Below, piece after piece: positions 19,433 through 28,367 of a stretch of DNA of 35,674 bases (its first letter is position 1; each line of letters begins with the position of its first letter). The notes below the pieces were generated by a model. The model saw only the letters and a program-made list of their open reading frames with translations, ran no database searches and was not told the DNA's origin. Made by a program: the position numbers and the translations under genes. This DNA comes from Parasulfuritortus sp. (GTDB taxonomy: Bacteria; Pseudomonadota; Gammaproteobacteria; Burkholderiales; Thiobacillaceae), in NCBI GenBank assembly GCA_031291185.1, contig JARLJM010000079.1, forward strand, positions 1 to 35,674, written 5' to 3'.

Positions 19433-19448
19433 TGGCACAGAAGGTGCA
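19433..19448 (+). promoter_or_regulatory. Sigma-54 (-24/-12) promoter before the SulP operon
   Basis: TGGCACAGAAGGTGCA matches the sigma-54 consensus TGGCAC-N5-TTGCA, with one difference in the -12 element and the exact GG-N10-GC spacing. The start would be near 19459, 37 bases before the small ORF. An IHF-like site AATCATGGTGTTA (19413-19425, one mismatch to WATCAANNNNTTR) is just upstream. The 284 bases between the kinase gene and the small ORF otherwise hold no gene I can support. Confidence 0.7.
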
Positions 19449-19495
19449 TACAGTTGTTTTATTTAACCCCATAAGACACCAGAGCTCCGATAGCA

Positions 19496-19696
19496 ATGCC
19501 CGCCAATACCTTAAAGCAGTTGATCAATGCCCTGGCTTTCGCCAATGCCGGCAACATCAGTGAATTCCGAACCCTGATGGAACAACAGGAAACCCCGTCC
19601 GACCGGATCAAGACAAGACCGTGTGGACGCAAAGCGGTCAAGGCCAGCGCGCCTGTCGTGTTCTGTGTTATCCCAAAGCGCATCCCTCAGCAATAA
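19496..19696 (+). CDS. Candidate small protein upstream of SulP
   Basis: A 66-residue open frame with an amphipathic helix-like N-terminus (NTLKQLINALAFANAGNISEFRTLMEQQE) and a basic C-terminal part (DRIKTRPCGRKAVKA). It starts 37 bases after the predicted sigma-54 start and ends 12 bases before sulP, as expected of a first operon gene. The Shine-Dalgarno is weak and I recognise no family. It could instead be leader sequence. Confidence 0.45.
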   Translation: MPANTLKQLINALAFANAGNISEFRTLMEQQETPSDRIKTRPCGRKAVKASAPVVFCVIPKRIPQQ

Positions 19697-19708
19697 CGAT
19701 TCGAACCC

Positions 19709-21409
19709 ATGTCCACACACATTCCAAAAAGAGTTCTCCCGATCAACCCACTGGCCTATTTCCAGAATTTCAGCTTCACCGCCGAGACATTGAAGGACGA
19801 TCTCATTGCCGGCATCACCGTTTCCCTGGTGGCCATTCCGCAATCGCTGGCCTATGCCCAGCTGGCCGGGGTACCGCCGTACTGGGGCCTGTATGCGGCG
19901 CTGATCCCGACCATCGTCGGCGCGATCTTCGGCTCGTCGCGTCAGCTGTCGACCGGTCCGGTGGCCATGACCTCGCTGCTCACCGCAGCCAGCGTCGCGC
20001 CGCTCGCTGGACACGGTACTGAATTGTTCTATTCCTACGTCATCCTGCTGGCGCTGCTGTCGGGAATATTCCAGATCGCCTTCGGCGCCTTCCGCATGGG
20101 CGTGCTGCTGAACTTTCTGTCGCATCCTGTACTGATGGGCTTCATCAATGCCGCCGCGCTGATCATCGGCCTGTCCCAGTTGCCGACCCTGCTCGGCATA
20201 CCGGCCAAACAATCGGAGCATTTCCTGCTCGACATCTGGAACGTGCTGACCAACATCAACACCATGCACGAAATGTCGCTCGGCTTTGGCCTGACCTCGA
20301 TCATGCTGCTGGTCGCGTTCAAGCGATTTGCGCCCAAGTTGCCCGGCGTGCTGATTACCGTGGCCTTGCTGACCTGGGCCAGCTACGCACTGCAATTCTC
20401 CGAAATCGGAGGCCGGGTGGTCGGCGACATCCCCAAGGGGCTGCCCAGCCTGAGCGTTCCGCCGCTCGACTGGCATGCCACCATTGCGCTGCTTCCGGCC
20501 AGCTTCGTCATCGCCCTGATCAGCTTCATGGAGGCCATGTCCAGTTCCAAGGTCATCGCCATCAAGACCCGCCAGCCCTGGAATGAAAACAAGGAACTGA
20601 TCGCGCAGGGGCTGGCCAAGATTGCAGCCGCATTCAGCCATTCGATGCCGGTCAGCGGCTCCTTCTCGCGTTCAGCCCTGAACCTGGCCTCGAATGCCAA
20701 GACCGGCCTGTCGTCGGTGATCTCGGCCATATTCGTGCTGCTGACCCTGCTTTTTTTCACCCCGGCGCTCTATCACCTGCCCAAGCCGGTGTTGGCGGCC
20801 ATCATCATGGTCGCGGTCATGGGACTGATCAATTTCAGGATCATCGCCCAGGCCTGGCGCGCCAATCGTGACGACGGCATCGCCTCGATAGTGACCTTCG
20901 TCGCCACGCTGGCCTTCGCACCGAACATCCAGAACGGCATCCTGACCGGCATCCTGCTCTCGCTGGCCCTGCTGCTGTATCGCATGATGCGGCCGCGGAT
21001 CGCCATCCTCGGCATGCACCAGGATGAGACCCTGCGCGATGCCGAACGACACCATTTGCCGCCGCTGAATCCGAAACTGGGTGCGATCCGGTTCGATGGC
21101 GCACTGCGTTTCGTCAACGTGTCCTATTTCGAGGACGCCATGCTGCAGCTCGAACGGGAAAACCCCGATCTCCGCTACATCCTGGTCAAGTGCAGCGGCA
21201 TCAACGATCTCGATGCTTCCGGCGTGGACATGCTGGCCAACCTGATCACCCGCTTCAAGGACAGCGGCATCACCCTGGCCTTCAGCGGCTTCAAGAAACA
21301 GGTTCAGGATGTGTTGGACCGGACCGGGTTGACCGACAAGATCGGCATCAGCCATATCTTCTCGACCGACCGGGAAGCCATCGAAAAGCTGGGAGAGGTT
21401 CTGTCCTGA
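19709..21409 (+). CDS. SulP family anion transporter with STAS domain
   Basis: Inner-membrane SLC26/SulP transporter; family members carry sulfate, bicarbonate (BicA) or other anions, often with Na+ or H+. The 566-residue protein has the N-terminal signature DLIAGITVSLVAIPQSLAYAQLAGVPPYWGLYAALIP. About 10-14 membrane helices run to about 435, with the conserved SFSRSALNLASNAKTGLSS segment. A C-terminal STAS domain (about 455-560) includes SGINDLDASGVDML. Substrate cannot be read from the sequence. No sulfate assimilation gene is near, whereas a proton-translocating Hyf-like complex is, so bicarbonate is a reasonable candidate. It is the first large gene after the sigma-54 promoter. Confidence 0.93.
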   Translation: MSTHIPKRVLPINPLAYFQNFSFTAETLKDDLIAGITVSLVAIPQSLAYAQLAGVPPYWGLYAALIPTIVGAIFGSSRQLSTGPVAMTSLLTAASVAPLAGHGTELFYSYVILLALLSGIFQIAFGAFRMGVLLNFLSHPVLMGFINAAALIIGLSQLPTLLGIPAKQSEHFLLDIWNVLTNINTMHEMSLGFGLTSIMLLVAFKRFAPKLPGVLITVALLTWASYALQFSEIGGRVVGDIPKGLPSLSVPPLDWHATIALLPASFVIALISFMEAMSSSKVIAIKTRQPWNENKELIAQGLAKIAAAFSHSMPVSGSFSRSALNLASNAKTGLSSVISAIFVLLTLLFFTPALYHLPKPVLAAIIMVAVMGLINFRIIAQAWRANRDDGIASIVTFVATLAFAPNIQNGILTGILLSLALLLYRMMRPRIAILGMHQDETLRDAERHHLPPLNPKLGAIRFDGALRFVNVSYFEDAMLQLERENPDLRYILVKCSGINDLDASGVDMLANLITRFKDSGITLAFSGFKKQVQDVLDRTGLTDKIGISHIFSTDREAIEKLGEVLS

Positions 21410-21487
21410 TCTTCAGGCGCTGAGGGCTTTCCGCACAGCGATCTTTACCCTGAACCCATTCCGGCCTCGCGGTTTTGCCTGGCCGGC

Positions 21488-21496
21488 TGATAGAAT
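21488..21496 (+). promoter_or_regulatory. Candidate extended -10 promoter before the HyfB-like gene
   Basis: TGATAGAAT (extended -10 form TGnTAGAAT) lies 16 bases before the HyfB-like ATG in the 103-base gap after sulP. No -35 is evident. It could give the complex genes expression independent of the sigma-54 promoter. No terminator is visible in the gap. Confidence 0.3.
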
Positions 21497-21512
21497 CGAC
21501 CCAGAACTCACC

Positions 21513-23510
21513 ATGTCTCCATTATTACCGATCGACCTCCTGATGATAGCGGCCACTGCCTGGTTGCTGCTCGGTGTTGCCGGTCTGATCCTGGTGCCAC
21601 GACTGCCAGCCATCAGCAAACCCGTTTTCCTGCTGGGTGCCTTGGTCGGGGTGCTGGTGGGCGCCACGGCGCTCGGCTTCCTCGGTGCGCCTGCGGAAAC
21701 CGCCGTGCTGGTGATCGGGCTGCCCGACCTGCCCTTCCATCTTCGCCTGGATAACTTGACCGCCATCTTCACCCTGATTCTGGGGTTCGCATCAGCCGGC
21801 ATTTCCCTTTACGCCACCGGCTATTTCCACTCCGGGCATGACCGCCCGTCCGGCCTACTCTGTCTCGAATATCACCTCTTTCTCGGCAGCATGCTGATGG
21901 TGCTGTTGGCCGACGACGCCTACGCCTTCATGGTGGCCTGGGAGCTGATGGCGCTGTCGTCCTACTTCCTGGTCACTACCGACCACGCGATTCCGGAGAT
22001 TCGGCGCGCCGGTTTCCTCTATCTGCTCATGGCCCATGTCGGCGCGGTCTCGCTGCTGCTCTGCTTCGGCGTACTGCAGGGAGGACATGGCGCGTACACC
22101 TTTGCCTACATGCGCCAGGCGCAGATGACGCCGTACTGGGCCTCGATAGCCTTCCTGCTGGCCCTGTTCGGTTTCGGTGCCAAGGCCGGGCTGGTGCCGG
22201 TCCATGTCTGGCTGCCCGAGGCCCACCCGGCCGCACCCTCGCCGGTGTCGGCGCTGATGTCCGGCATCATGCTGAAGACCGCGATCTACGGCCTGCTGCG
22301 CGTCACTTTCGACCTGCTTCACCTGCAGATCAGCTGGTGGGGCTCGCTGACCCTGGCACTCGGTCTGATCACCGCGCTGTACGGCGTCATCTTCGCCGCC
22401 GTGCAATCGGACATGAAACGTCTGCTGGCCTGGTCGTCGATCGAGAACATCGGCATCATCCTGGCCGGCTTCGGCCTGACCGTGATCTTCAGTGCCGATG
22501 GCAAGGGCATGCTGGCCGCGCTGGCCCTGACCGCCACCCTGTATCACGCCGTCAACCACGCCTTCTTCAAGGGTCTGCTGTTCGTCGGCACCGGCTCGGT
22601 ACTGCACGCCACCGGCACCCGCCAGATGGGCGGGCTGGGCGGCCTGATCCGGACCATGCCCTGGACCGCCTGGCTGACCCTGATCGGGGCGCTGGCCATC
22701 GCCGGCCTGCCGCCGCTCAACGGCTTCGTTTCCGAGTGGCTGCTGCTGCAGGCCTTCCTGCTCACCCCCGGCCTGCATCAGAACTATCTCAACATGGTGA
22801 TCCCCGTGGCGGCGGCCTCGGTTGCCCTTGCCGCGGCGTTGGCGGCCTATGTGATGGTCAAGTTCTACGGCGTGGTGTTTCTGGGTCAGCCCCGCGATCC
22901 ATCCCTGAAGGACGCCCATGAGGCCGGCTGGCTGCAACGTCTGGGCATGATCTGGCTGGCCCTCGGCTGCATTTTGCTCGGCCTGTTGCCCACCCAATTC
23001 ATAGGCTGGATGGCGCCCACAGTGAAGCAGCTCACCGGGCAGTCGCTGGTCAACGACGGCAGCTGGCTGATGCTGGCGCCGGTGAATGCCGAACGGGCCA
23101 GTTATTCGCCGCTCATCTTCCTCGCCGTGGTGCTGGTCGCACTGGCGCTGACCTTCCTGTTCGTGCGCAAGGTCTACCACGGCCGGGTGCGCCGGGCTGA
23201 TCCATGGGACTGCGGCTTCCCCGAGCAGACGCCGCGCATGCAGGACAGCGCCGAGGGTTTTGGCCAGCCGATCCGCCAGATCTTCCAGGCCTTCATGCGG
23301 GTCGAGCGCGAAACCCCGACCCCCTTCGACCGCACTCCGCATTACCACGGGGCCAGCGTCGACAAGATCTGGACCCTGCTTTATCTGCCCATCGCCAGGG
23401 TGGCGGGCTGGCTCTCTGAGCAGGCCGGCCGGCTACAGCACGGCCGCATCCAGTGGTATCTGATCTACAGCTTCGCCACACTGATCTTCCTGCTGGTGTT
23501 TACCCAATGA
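21513..23510 (+). CDS. hyfB: HyfB/NuoL-like antiporter-type membrane subunit
   Basis: A 665-residue Mrp/NuoL/NuoM-type proton-conducting subunit, closest in layout to hydrogenase-4 HyfB/HycC. Many membrane helices are present. The pattern includes the TM5 Glu region AWELMALSSYFLV, the TM7 Lys and broken-helix region GFGAKAGLVPVHVWLPEAHPAAPSPVSALMSG, and AWSSIENIGIILAG. The long C-terminal tail (DPWDCGFPEQTPRMQ, GFGQPIRQIFQAF) is typical of HyfB/HycC and not of NuoL. It overlaps the next gene by four bases. It is part of a six-gene Hyf-like set that lacks NiFe ligands. Confidence 0.9.
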   Translation: MSPLLPIDLLMIAATAWLLLGVAGLILVPRLPAISKPVFLLGALVGVLVGATALGFLGAPAETAVLVIGLPDLPFHLRLDNLTAIFTLILGFASAGISLYATGYFHSGHDRPSGLLCLEYHLFLGSMLMVLLADDAYAFMVAWELMALSSYFLVTTDHAIPEIRRAGFLYLLMAHVGAVSLLLCFGVLQGGHGAYTFAYMRQAQMTPYWASIAFLLALFGFGAKAGLVPVHVWLPEAHPAAPSPVSALMSGIMLKTAIYGLLRVTFDLLHLQISWWGSLTLALGLITALYGVIFAAVQSDMKRLLAWSSIENIGIILAGFGLTVIFSADGKGMLAALALTATLYHAVNHAFFKGLLFVGTGSVLHATGTRQMGGLGGLIRTMPWTAWLTLIGALAIAGLPPLNGFVSEWLLLQAFLLTPGLHQNYLNMVIPVAAASVALAAALAAYVMVKFYGVVFLGQPRDPSLKDAHEAGWLQRLGMIWLALGCILLGLLPTQFIGWMAPTVKQLTGQSLVNDGSWLMLAPVNAERASYSPLIFLAVVLVALALTFLFVRKVYHGRVRRADPWDCGFPEQTPRMQDSAEGFGQPIRQIFQAFMRVERETPTPFDRTPHYHGASVDKIWTLLYLPIARVAGWLSEQAGRLQHGRIQWYLIYSFATLIFLLVFTQ

Positions 23511-24451
23511 CGACCGGAATCCTGCTCCAGATCGCCCAGACCCTGCTGGCCATCCTGGTCGCGCCGCTGCTGCTGGGCTGGACCAACCAGTGCCGGGCCT
23601 GGCTGCAAGGCCGTAGCGCTCCGCCCATCACCCAGCCCTACCGGGTCATGCGCAAGCTGTTCCACAAGGATGCGGTGATCGCCCACACCGCTTCGCCGCT
23701 GTTCCGCTTCGCGCCCTACATGGTGTTCGCCTGCATGGCGCTGGCGGCCGGCATCGTGCCCATGATCGCCAACGACCTGCCGTTCTCGCCCGCCGCCGAC
23801 GCCATCGCACTGGTCGGGGTGTTCGCCCTGGCCCGGGTGTTCCTGGCCCTGGCCGCGATGGACATCGGAACCTCGTTCGGCACCCTGGGCGCCCGGCGCG
23901 AGATGATGGTCTCCTTCCTGGCCGAACCGGCGCTGCTGATGGTGTTCTTCACCGCCAGCCTGATCTCGCAGTCGACCCAGCTGCCGCACATCGTCGACAC
24001 CCTGGCCCACCGCCAGTTCGCCATCTACCCCAGCCTGGCCTTCGCCGGCGTGGCGTTCTGGATGGTATCGGTAGCGGAGAACGCGCGCATCCCGGTCGAC
24101 AACCCGACCACCCACCTCGAACTGACCATGATCCATGAGGCCATGATCCTGGAGTATTCGGCCCGCCATCTGGCGCTGATCGAATGGGCAGTGGCGATCA
24201 AGCTGTTCACCTACTCGGCACTCGGCATTGCCCTGTTCCTGCCCTGGGGCATCGCCCCGACCGGCAACTACGGCGCTCTGCCGCTGGCCCTGCTGGCCCT
24301 GGCTGTCAAGATGGCGGGGGGCGGTTTCGTCCTGGCATTCATGGAAACCATCAGCGCCAAGATGCGCCTGTTCCGCGTGCCCGAGTTCCTCGGCACCGCC
24401 TTCCTGCTGGCGGTGCTCGGCATGCTGATCCATTTCCTGCTGGAGGTTTGA
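23507..24451 (+). CDS. HyfC/NuoH-like membrane anchor subunit
   Basis: A 314-residue polytopic protein of the complex I subunit 1 family (NuoH/HyfC/HycD), which forms the junction between the redox arm and the proton channels. The loop signature ENARIPVDNPTTHLELTMIHEAM (about 190-212) carries the family's conserved acidic residues. The ATG at 23507 overlaps the preceding stop (ATGA). The frame is open 18 codons further upstream inside hyfB, but the overlap start is the natural one. It ends 1 base before the next gene. Confidence 0.92.
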   Translation: MTTGILLQIAQTLLAILVAPLLLGWTNQCRAWLQGRSAPPITQPYRVMRKLFHKDAVIAHTASPLFRFAPYMVFACMALAAGIVPMIANDLPFSPAADAIALVGVFALARVFLALAAMDIGTSFGTLGARREMMVSFLAEPALLMVFFTASLISQSTQLPHIVDTLAHRQFAIYPSLAFAGVAFWMVSVAENARIPVDNPTTHLELTMIHEAMILEYSARHLALIEWAVAIKLFTYSALGIALFLPWGIAPTGNYGALPLALLALAVKMAGGGFVLAFMETISAKMRLFRVPEFLGTAFLLAVLGMLIHFLLEV

Positions 24452-24452
24452 C

Positions 24453-25115
24453 GTGGCCACCACCTACCCGCTCCAGATCGTCAACCTGCTGGCCGCCATC
24501 CTGCTGCTGATTTCCTTCGCCATGCTTTCGCAGCGCCGGGTGGTCGGCCTGGTCACGCTGTTCGCCTGGCAGGGCGCGGCGCTGGCCTCGTCGACCGCGA
24601 TCATCGCCTGGTCGACCGGCCAGCATCACCTGTATTACTCGGCCGGCCTGACCCTGCTGCTCAAGGTGATCGCCATGCCCTGGTTCTTCTACCGGCTGGT
24701 GCGCAAGCTGGACATCAACCGCGATGTCGAACCCATGCTCAACAACACCGCGACCATGCTGATCGGCATCGCCCTGGTGATCTTCGCCTTCAACCTGGCC
24801 CTGCCCATCTCCCAGATGGCCGGCACGGTCACCCGGTCCACGCTCGGCGTGGCCATGGCCTGCGTGCTGCTCGCCTTCCTGATGATGATCACGCGGACCA
24901 AGGCGCTGCCTCAGGTGATCGGCTTCCTGGCCATGGAAAACGGCCTGTTCTTCGCCGCCACCAGCGCAACGTATGGAATGCCATTGGTGGTCGAGCTGGG
25001 CGTCGCCCTCGATGTGCTGGTCGGCGTATTCGTGCTGGGCATCTTCTTCTTCCAGATCCGCGAGACCTTCGATTCGCTGGACCTGAAGCACATGGAAAAG
25101 CTGAGAGAGAAATAA
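24453..25115 (+). CDS. hyfE: HyfE-like (hydrogenase-4 component E) membrane subunit
   Basis: A 220-residue protein with about six membrane helices and a C-terminal amphipathic tail (FQIRETFDSLDLKHMEKLREK). The layout is that of HyfE, whose N-terminal part is distantly NuoK-like. The start is GTG, with GGAGG well placed 5-9 bases upstream. It is embedded in the Hyf-like operon: one base after the NuoH-like gene, with its stop sharing a base with the HyfF-like start (TAATG). HyfE is specific to Hyf/Ehr-type complexes and absent from complex I and FHL-1, which supports the Hyf-related assignment. Confidence 0.88.
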   Translation: MATTYPLQIVNLLAAILLLISFAMLSQRRVVGLVTLFAWQGAALASSTAIIAWSTGQHHLYYSAGLTLLLKVIAMPWFFYRLVRKLDINRDVEPMLNNTATMLIGIALVIFAFNLALPISQMAGTVTRSTLGVAMACVLLAFLMMITRTKALPQVIGFLAMENGLFFAATSATYGMPLVVELGVALDVLVGVFVLGIFFFQIRETFDSLDLKHMEKLREK

Positions 25116-26566
25116 TGGAGTTCTACTGGCTACTCGGCATCCCCCTGGCCGGCGGCGTCTTCCTGGCGCTGTGGGGCAACCGCGGCTCGGCGCCGGAAAT
25201 CAACGCAGGGTTCAGCTTCCTGACCCTGCTGGCGGCCGCCGCCCTGACTGCACGGGTGATCGCGCAAGGCCCGATGGAACTGAGCGACGGCTGGTTCTTC
25301 GTCGACTCGTTCAACGTCTTCCTGGTCGCGCTGACCGCCTTCGTTGCCTTCACCACGTCGCTGTTCTCCCGGCCCTACATGCGGATCGAGAAGGAACATG
25401 GTCGGCTCAACGACGCCCGCCTGCGGCTCTATCACGCCAGCTATCAGATCTTCATCGCCGCCATGCTGCTGGCCCTGACCACCAACAACATGGGCATCCT
25501 CTGGGTATCGATGGAAGGCGCGACCCTGGCCACCGTGCTGCTGGTTTCGCTGTACCGTACGCCAGCCGCGCTGGAGGCGGCCTGGAAGTATTTCATCCTG
25601 TGCGGCGTCGGCATCGCCCAGGCCTTGTTCGGCACCGTGCTGCTCTACTTCGCGGCGGAAAAGGTATTGGGCGCAGGCGGCGGCGCGCTGCTCTGGACCC
25701 ATCTCAACGCAGTCAAGGCGCAACTCGAACCGACCGTGCTGCAACTGGCCTTCGTCTTCCTGCTGGTCGGCTACGGCACCAAGGTCGGTCTGGCGCCCTT
25801 GCACAGCTGGTTGCCCGACGCCCACGCCGAAGGCCCGACGCCCGTCTCGGCGGTGCTGTCCGGCCTGCTGCTCAACGTCGCGCTGTACGCCGTGATGCGC
25901 AGCAAGGTACTAGTCGACGGCGCGCTCGGCACCTCAATGGCCGGCAACCTGATGATGGGCTTCGGCCTGCTCTCGGTAGTCCTGGCCGCCTTCCTGATCA
26001 AGCGTCAGACCGACGTCAAGCGGATGTTCGCCTACTCCTCGATCGAGCACATGGGCCTGGTCACCTTCGCCTTCGGCATGGGCGGCCCGGTGGCCAGCTT
26101 CGCCGGCCTGCTGCACATGACCATGCACTCGCTGACCAAGTCGGCCATCTTCTTCGCCGTCGGCCACGCCACCCAGAAGGCCGGCACCCAGCTCATGGAC
26201 GGCATCCGCGGCCTGATCAAGACTAACCCGACCATCGGCTGGGGCCTGATGCTGGGCACCATCGCCATCCTCGGCGTACCGCCGTTCGGGGTCTTCGCCA
26301 GCGAGTTCCTGATCATCACCACCGCCATGCACGAGCACGCCTGGGCCACGCCCTTCCTGCTCATCGCGCTGGGCGTGGCCTTCGCCTCGGTATTCGGCAA
26401 GGTCCAGCCCATGGTGTTCGGCGAGACCGAACTGCCGCAACTGCCGCATCAACCCGCCCTGGCACCGGTCTTCCTGCATCTGGCGCTGGTCCTGATGCTG
26501 GGCCTGTTCATCCCGCCCTACCTGGCCGAGTGGTATCGCCAGGCCGCGCACCTGCTGGGAGGCTGA
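25115..26566 (+). CDS. hyfF: HyfF/NuoM-like second antiporter-type subunit
   Basis: A 483-residue proton-conducting subunit of the NuoL/M/N group, resembling HyfF. It has the TM7 Lys region GYGTKVGLAPLHSWLPDAHAEGPTPVSAVLSGLLLN, KRMFAYSSIEHMGLV and a central TM8-TM12 core with LLHMTMHSLTKSAIFFAVGHATQKAGT. With the HyfB-like protein the complex has two antiporter modules, so it should move more than one ion per cycle if it works like its relatives. It is coupled at both ends: one base shared with hyfE, and one base before the large-subunit gene. Confidence 0.9.
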   Translation: MEFYWLLGIPLAGGVFLALWGNRGSAPEINAGFSFLTLLAAAALTARVIAQGPMELSDGWFFVDSFNVFLVALTAFVAFTTSLFSRPYMRIEKEHGRLNDARLRLYHASYQIFIAAMLLALTTNNMGILWVSMEGATLATVLLVSLYRTPAALEAAWKYFILCGVGIAQALFGTVLLYFAAEKVLGAGGGALLWTHLNAVKAQLEPTVLQLAFVFLLVGYGTKVGLAPLHSWLPDAHAEGPTPVSAVLSGLLLNVALYAVMRSKVLVDGALGTSMAGNLMMGFGLLSVVLAAFLIKRQTDVKRMFAYSSIEHMGLVTFAFGMGGPVASFAGLLHMTMHSLTKSAIFFAVGHATQKAGTQLMDGIRGLIKTNPTIGWGLMLGTIAILGVPPFGVFASEFLIITTAMHEHAWATPFLLIALGVAFASVFGKVQPMVFGETELPQLPHQPALAPVFLHLALVLMLGLFIPPYLAEWYRQAAHLLGG

Positions 26567-26567
26567 G

Positions 26568-28097
26568 ATGAAAATCGGCACTCAGGATTGGGATTTCGTC
26601 GCGCACGGCGCGCATATCTGGCGCGGCGCGCTGACCGCCGAGCAACTGCCGGTTCTGGCCAAAGCAGTCAAGGATGAAGGCGGCCAGCTCATCGCCCTGT
26701 GGGGTTCGGACGACCGCCACCTGGCCGGCGGCTATGCCATCCACGTCGCGTTCATGACCAGCGCCGGCCTGGTCTGGTCATATGCAGCACTGCCAGCCGA
26801 GGAACCCGGCTTTCCGGACCTGTGCGCAACCTTCCCTCAGGCCGACCGCATGCAGCGCGCGGCCTTCGACCTGCTCGGCATCCGCGCCGTCGGTGCCGAA
26901 GACACCCGCAAATGGCTGCGCCACGGTGCCTGGCCAGAAGGGACCTACCCGCTGCGCAAGGACTTCGATGCCGCGCCGACCCGCGAACTCGACGCCTACC
27001 CGTTCATCCCGGTGGAGGGCGACGGCGTCCACGAGATCCCGGTCGGCCCGATTCACGCCGGCACCATCGAGCCCGGACATTTCCGCTTTTCCATCATCGG
27101 CGACCGCGTGCTCCGACTGGGCGAACGGCTGGGCTACACCCACAAAGGTATCGAGAAACGCTTCGAAGGCATGGACCTGGACACCGGCGCGAAACTGGCC
27201 GGGCGCGTTTCCGGAGACAGCCACTCGGCCTACGCCTGGTCGTATTGCATGGCCGTGGAGGCCGCAACCGGCACCGCGGTACCGGAACGGGCGCTTTGGC
27301 TGCGCGCCCTGTTCCTGGAGATTGAACGCGTTGCCAATCACCTCGGCGACTTGGGTTATCTAGGCAACGACGCCGCGCTCAGCTTCGGCTTCATGCAGTT
27401 CTGGCGGCTGAAGGAAGACTGGCTGCGGCTGTCTGAGAAACTATTTGGCCACCGCTACCTGTTCGACCGCATCGTGCCCGGTGGCGTGACCGTCGACCTG
27501 ACCGACAGCAGCGCCCTGCTCACCCTGACCGCCCGGCTGGAAATGGAAATCCACGAACTGCAGGCCATCTACGAGGAACACGCCGGGGTGCAGGACCGTT
27601 TCGCCAACACCGGCATCGTCCGCCCCAGCCTGGCCGCGCAACTGGGCCTGACCGGCCTGGCCGGGCGCGGCAGCGCACAGGCCTGGGACGCCCGCGCCCA
27701 GTTCCCGCAGGTGCCCTACGACACACTGGATGTGAACATGGCCACACATCGCCGGGGCGATGTCCTGGCCCGGGCCGAGGTGCGCTTCGCCGAACTATAT
27801 GAATCGCTGCGCCTGATCCGCGAGATCGCCCAGCGTCTGCCTGCGGGTCCGCTGCGCGTGGCCGTGGTCTCTACCGGCGAACTGACCGAGGGCCTGGGCT
27901 GGGTCGAAGGCTGGCGCGGCGAGGTCCTGGTCGCCGTGCGCATCGGTGCCGACGGCCGTCTCGACCGGGTCCATCCGCACGATCCGTCCTGGCAGAACTG
28001 GCCGCTGCTGGAGGTGGGCGTCCTGGGCAACATCGTCCCCGACTTCCCGCTCATCAACAAATCGTTCAACCTCAGTTACAGCGGGCAGGATCTTTAG
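26568..28097 (+). CDS. Hyf/Ehr-like large subunit (NuoCD-type) lacking NiFe ligands
   Basis: A 509-residue protein: a NuoC-like domain (about 1-135) fused to a NuoD/[NiFe] hydrogenase large-subunit domain. It has the family stretch VGPIHAGTIEPGHFRF and GYTHKGIEKRFEGM. Where hydrogenases have CGxC in the L1 motif it reads RVSGDSHSAYAW (Ser215 and Ser218 instead of Cys). At the C-terminus, where hydrogenases have DPCxxC, it reads NLSYSG (501-506). All four metal-ligand Cys are therefore absent and no NiFe centre can form. There is no C-terminal protease-cleaved tail. This is the mark of Ehr-type complexes. The stop codon TAG uses the first base of the inserted MITE-like element. The true catalytic role is unknown. 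Confidence 0.88.
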   Translation: MKIGTQDWDFVAHGAHIWRGALTAEQLPVLAKAVKDEGGQLIALWGSDDRHLAGGYAIHVAFMTSAGLVWSYAALPAEEPGFPDLCATFPQADRMQRAAFDLLGIRAVGAEDTRKWLRHGAWPEGTYPLRKDFDAAPTRELDAYPFIPVEGDGVHEIPVGPIHAGTIEPGHFRFSIIGDRVLRLGERLGYTHKGIEKRFEGMDLDTGAKLAGRVSGDSHSAYAWSYCMAVEAATGTAVPERALWLRALFLEIERVANHLGDLGYLGNDAALSFGFMQFWRLKEDWLRLSEKLFGHRYLFDRIVPGGVTVDLTDSSALLTLTARLEMEIHELQAIYEEHAGVQDRFANTGIVRPSLAAQLGLTGLAGRGSAQAWDARAQFPQVPYDTLDVNMATHRRGDVLARAEVRFAELYESLRLIREIAQRLPAGPLRVAVVSTGELTEGLGWVEGWRGEVLVAVRIGADGRLDRVHPHDPSWQNWPLLEVGVLGNIVPDFPLINKSFNLSYSGQDL

Positions 28098-28366
28098 AGC
28101 CTATTTCAGTGGGAGACATACCATGCGGCAAGACAATACGGGATGCAGCGCAAGGCGCGGCGAGGAGACAGTGGTCGCCCCACGGCGACAAGCCGCAACA
28201 CGGCGATGCGCCCGTATTGCCTTGCCCCTTCGGGTTGTGGCCAGGAACGGCGCCTGCGGCGTTGCGCCGCTTGCGAATGGAATGACCATTCGCTGCGCGC
28301 CGCGCCTTGCATTCATCCGTTCCGGGCCACAACGCATGGCATGTCTCCCACTGAAATAGGCTCTTA
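28094..28366. mobile_element. MITE-like element (267 bp) with long TIRs and TTA target duplication
   Basis: Perfect 23-bp terminal inverted repeats lie at 28097-28119 and 28341-28363, beginning GAGCCTATTTCAG. They extend to 31 bp with one mismatch. The element is flanked by TTA on both sides (28094-28096 and 28364-28366). It has no transposase. Inside are further inverted repeats: 28127-28142 with 28211-28226 (15/16), 28150-28162 with 28298-28310 (13/13), 28234-28250 with 28317-28333 (16/17), and hairpins at 28174-28189, 28256-28270 and 28273-28293. TNA duplications and GAGCC ends resemble IS5-family relatives. That family link is inference from memory of the ends. Confidence 0.85.
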
Positions 28367-28367
28367 C

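Noticed and set aside
21855-23348. 497-codon minus-strand open frame (and similar ones opposite the other Hyf-like genes)
   Set aside because: Its composition is rich in Gln, Gly, Asp and His, typical of the antisense of membrane-protein genes. The plus strand has clear antiporter motifs.
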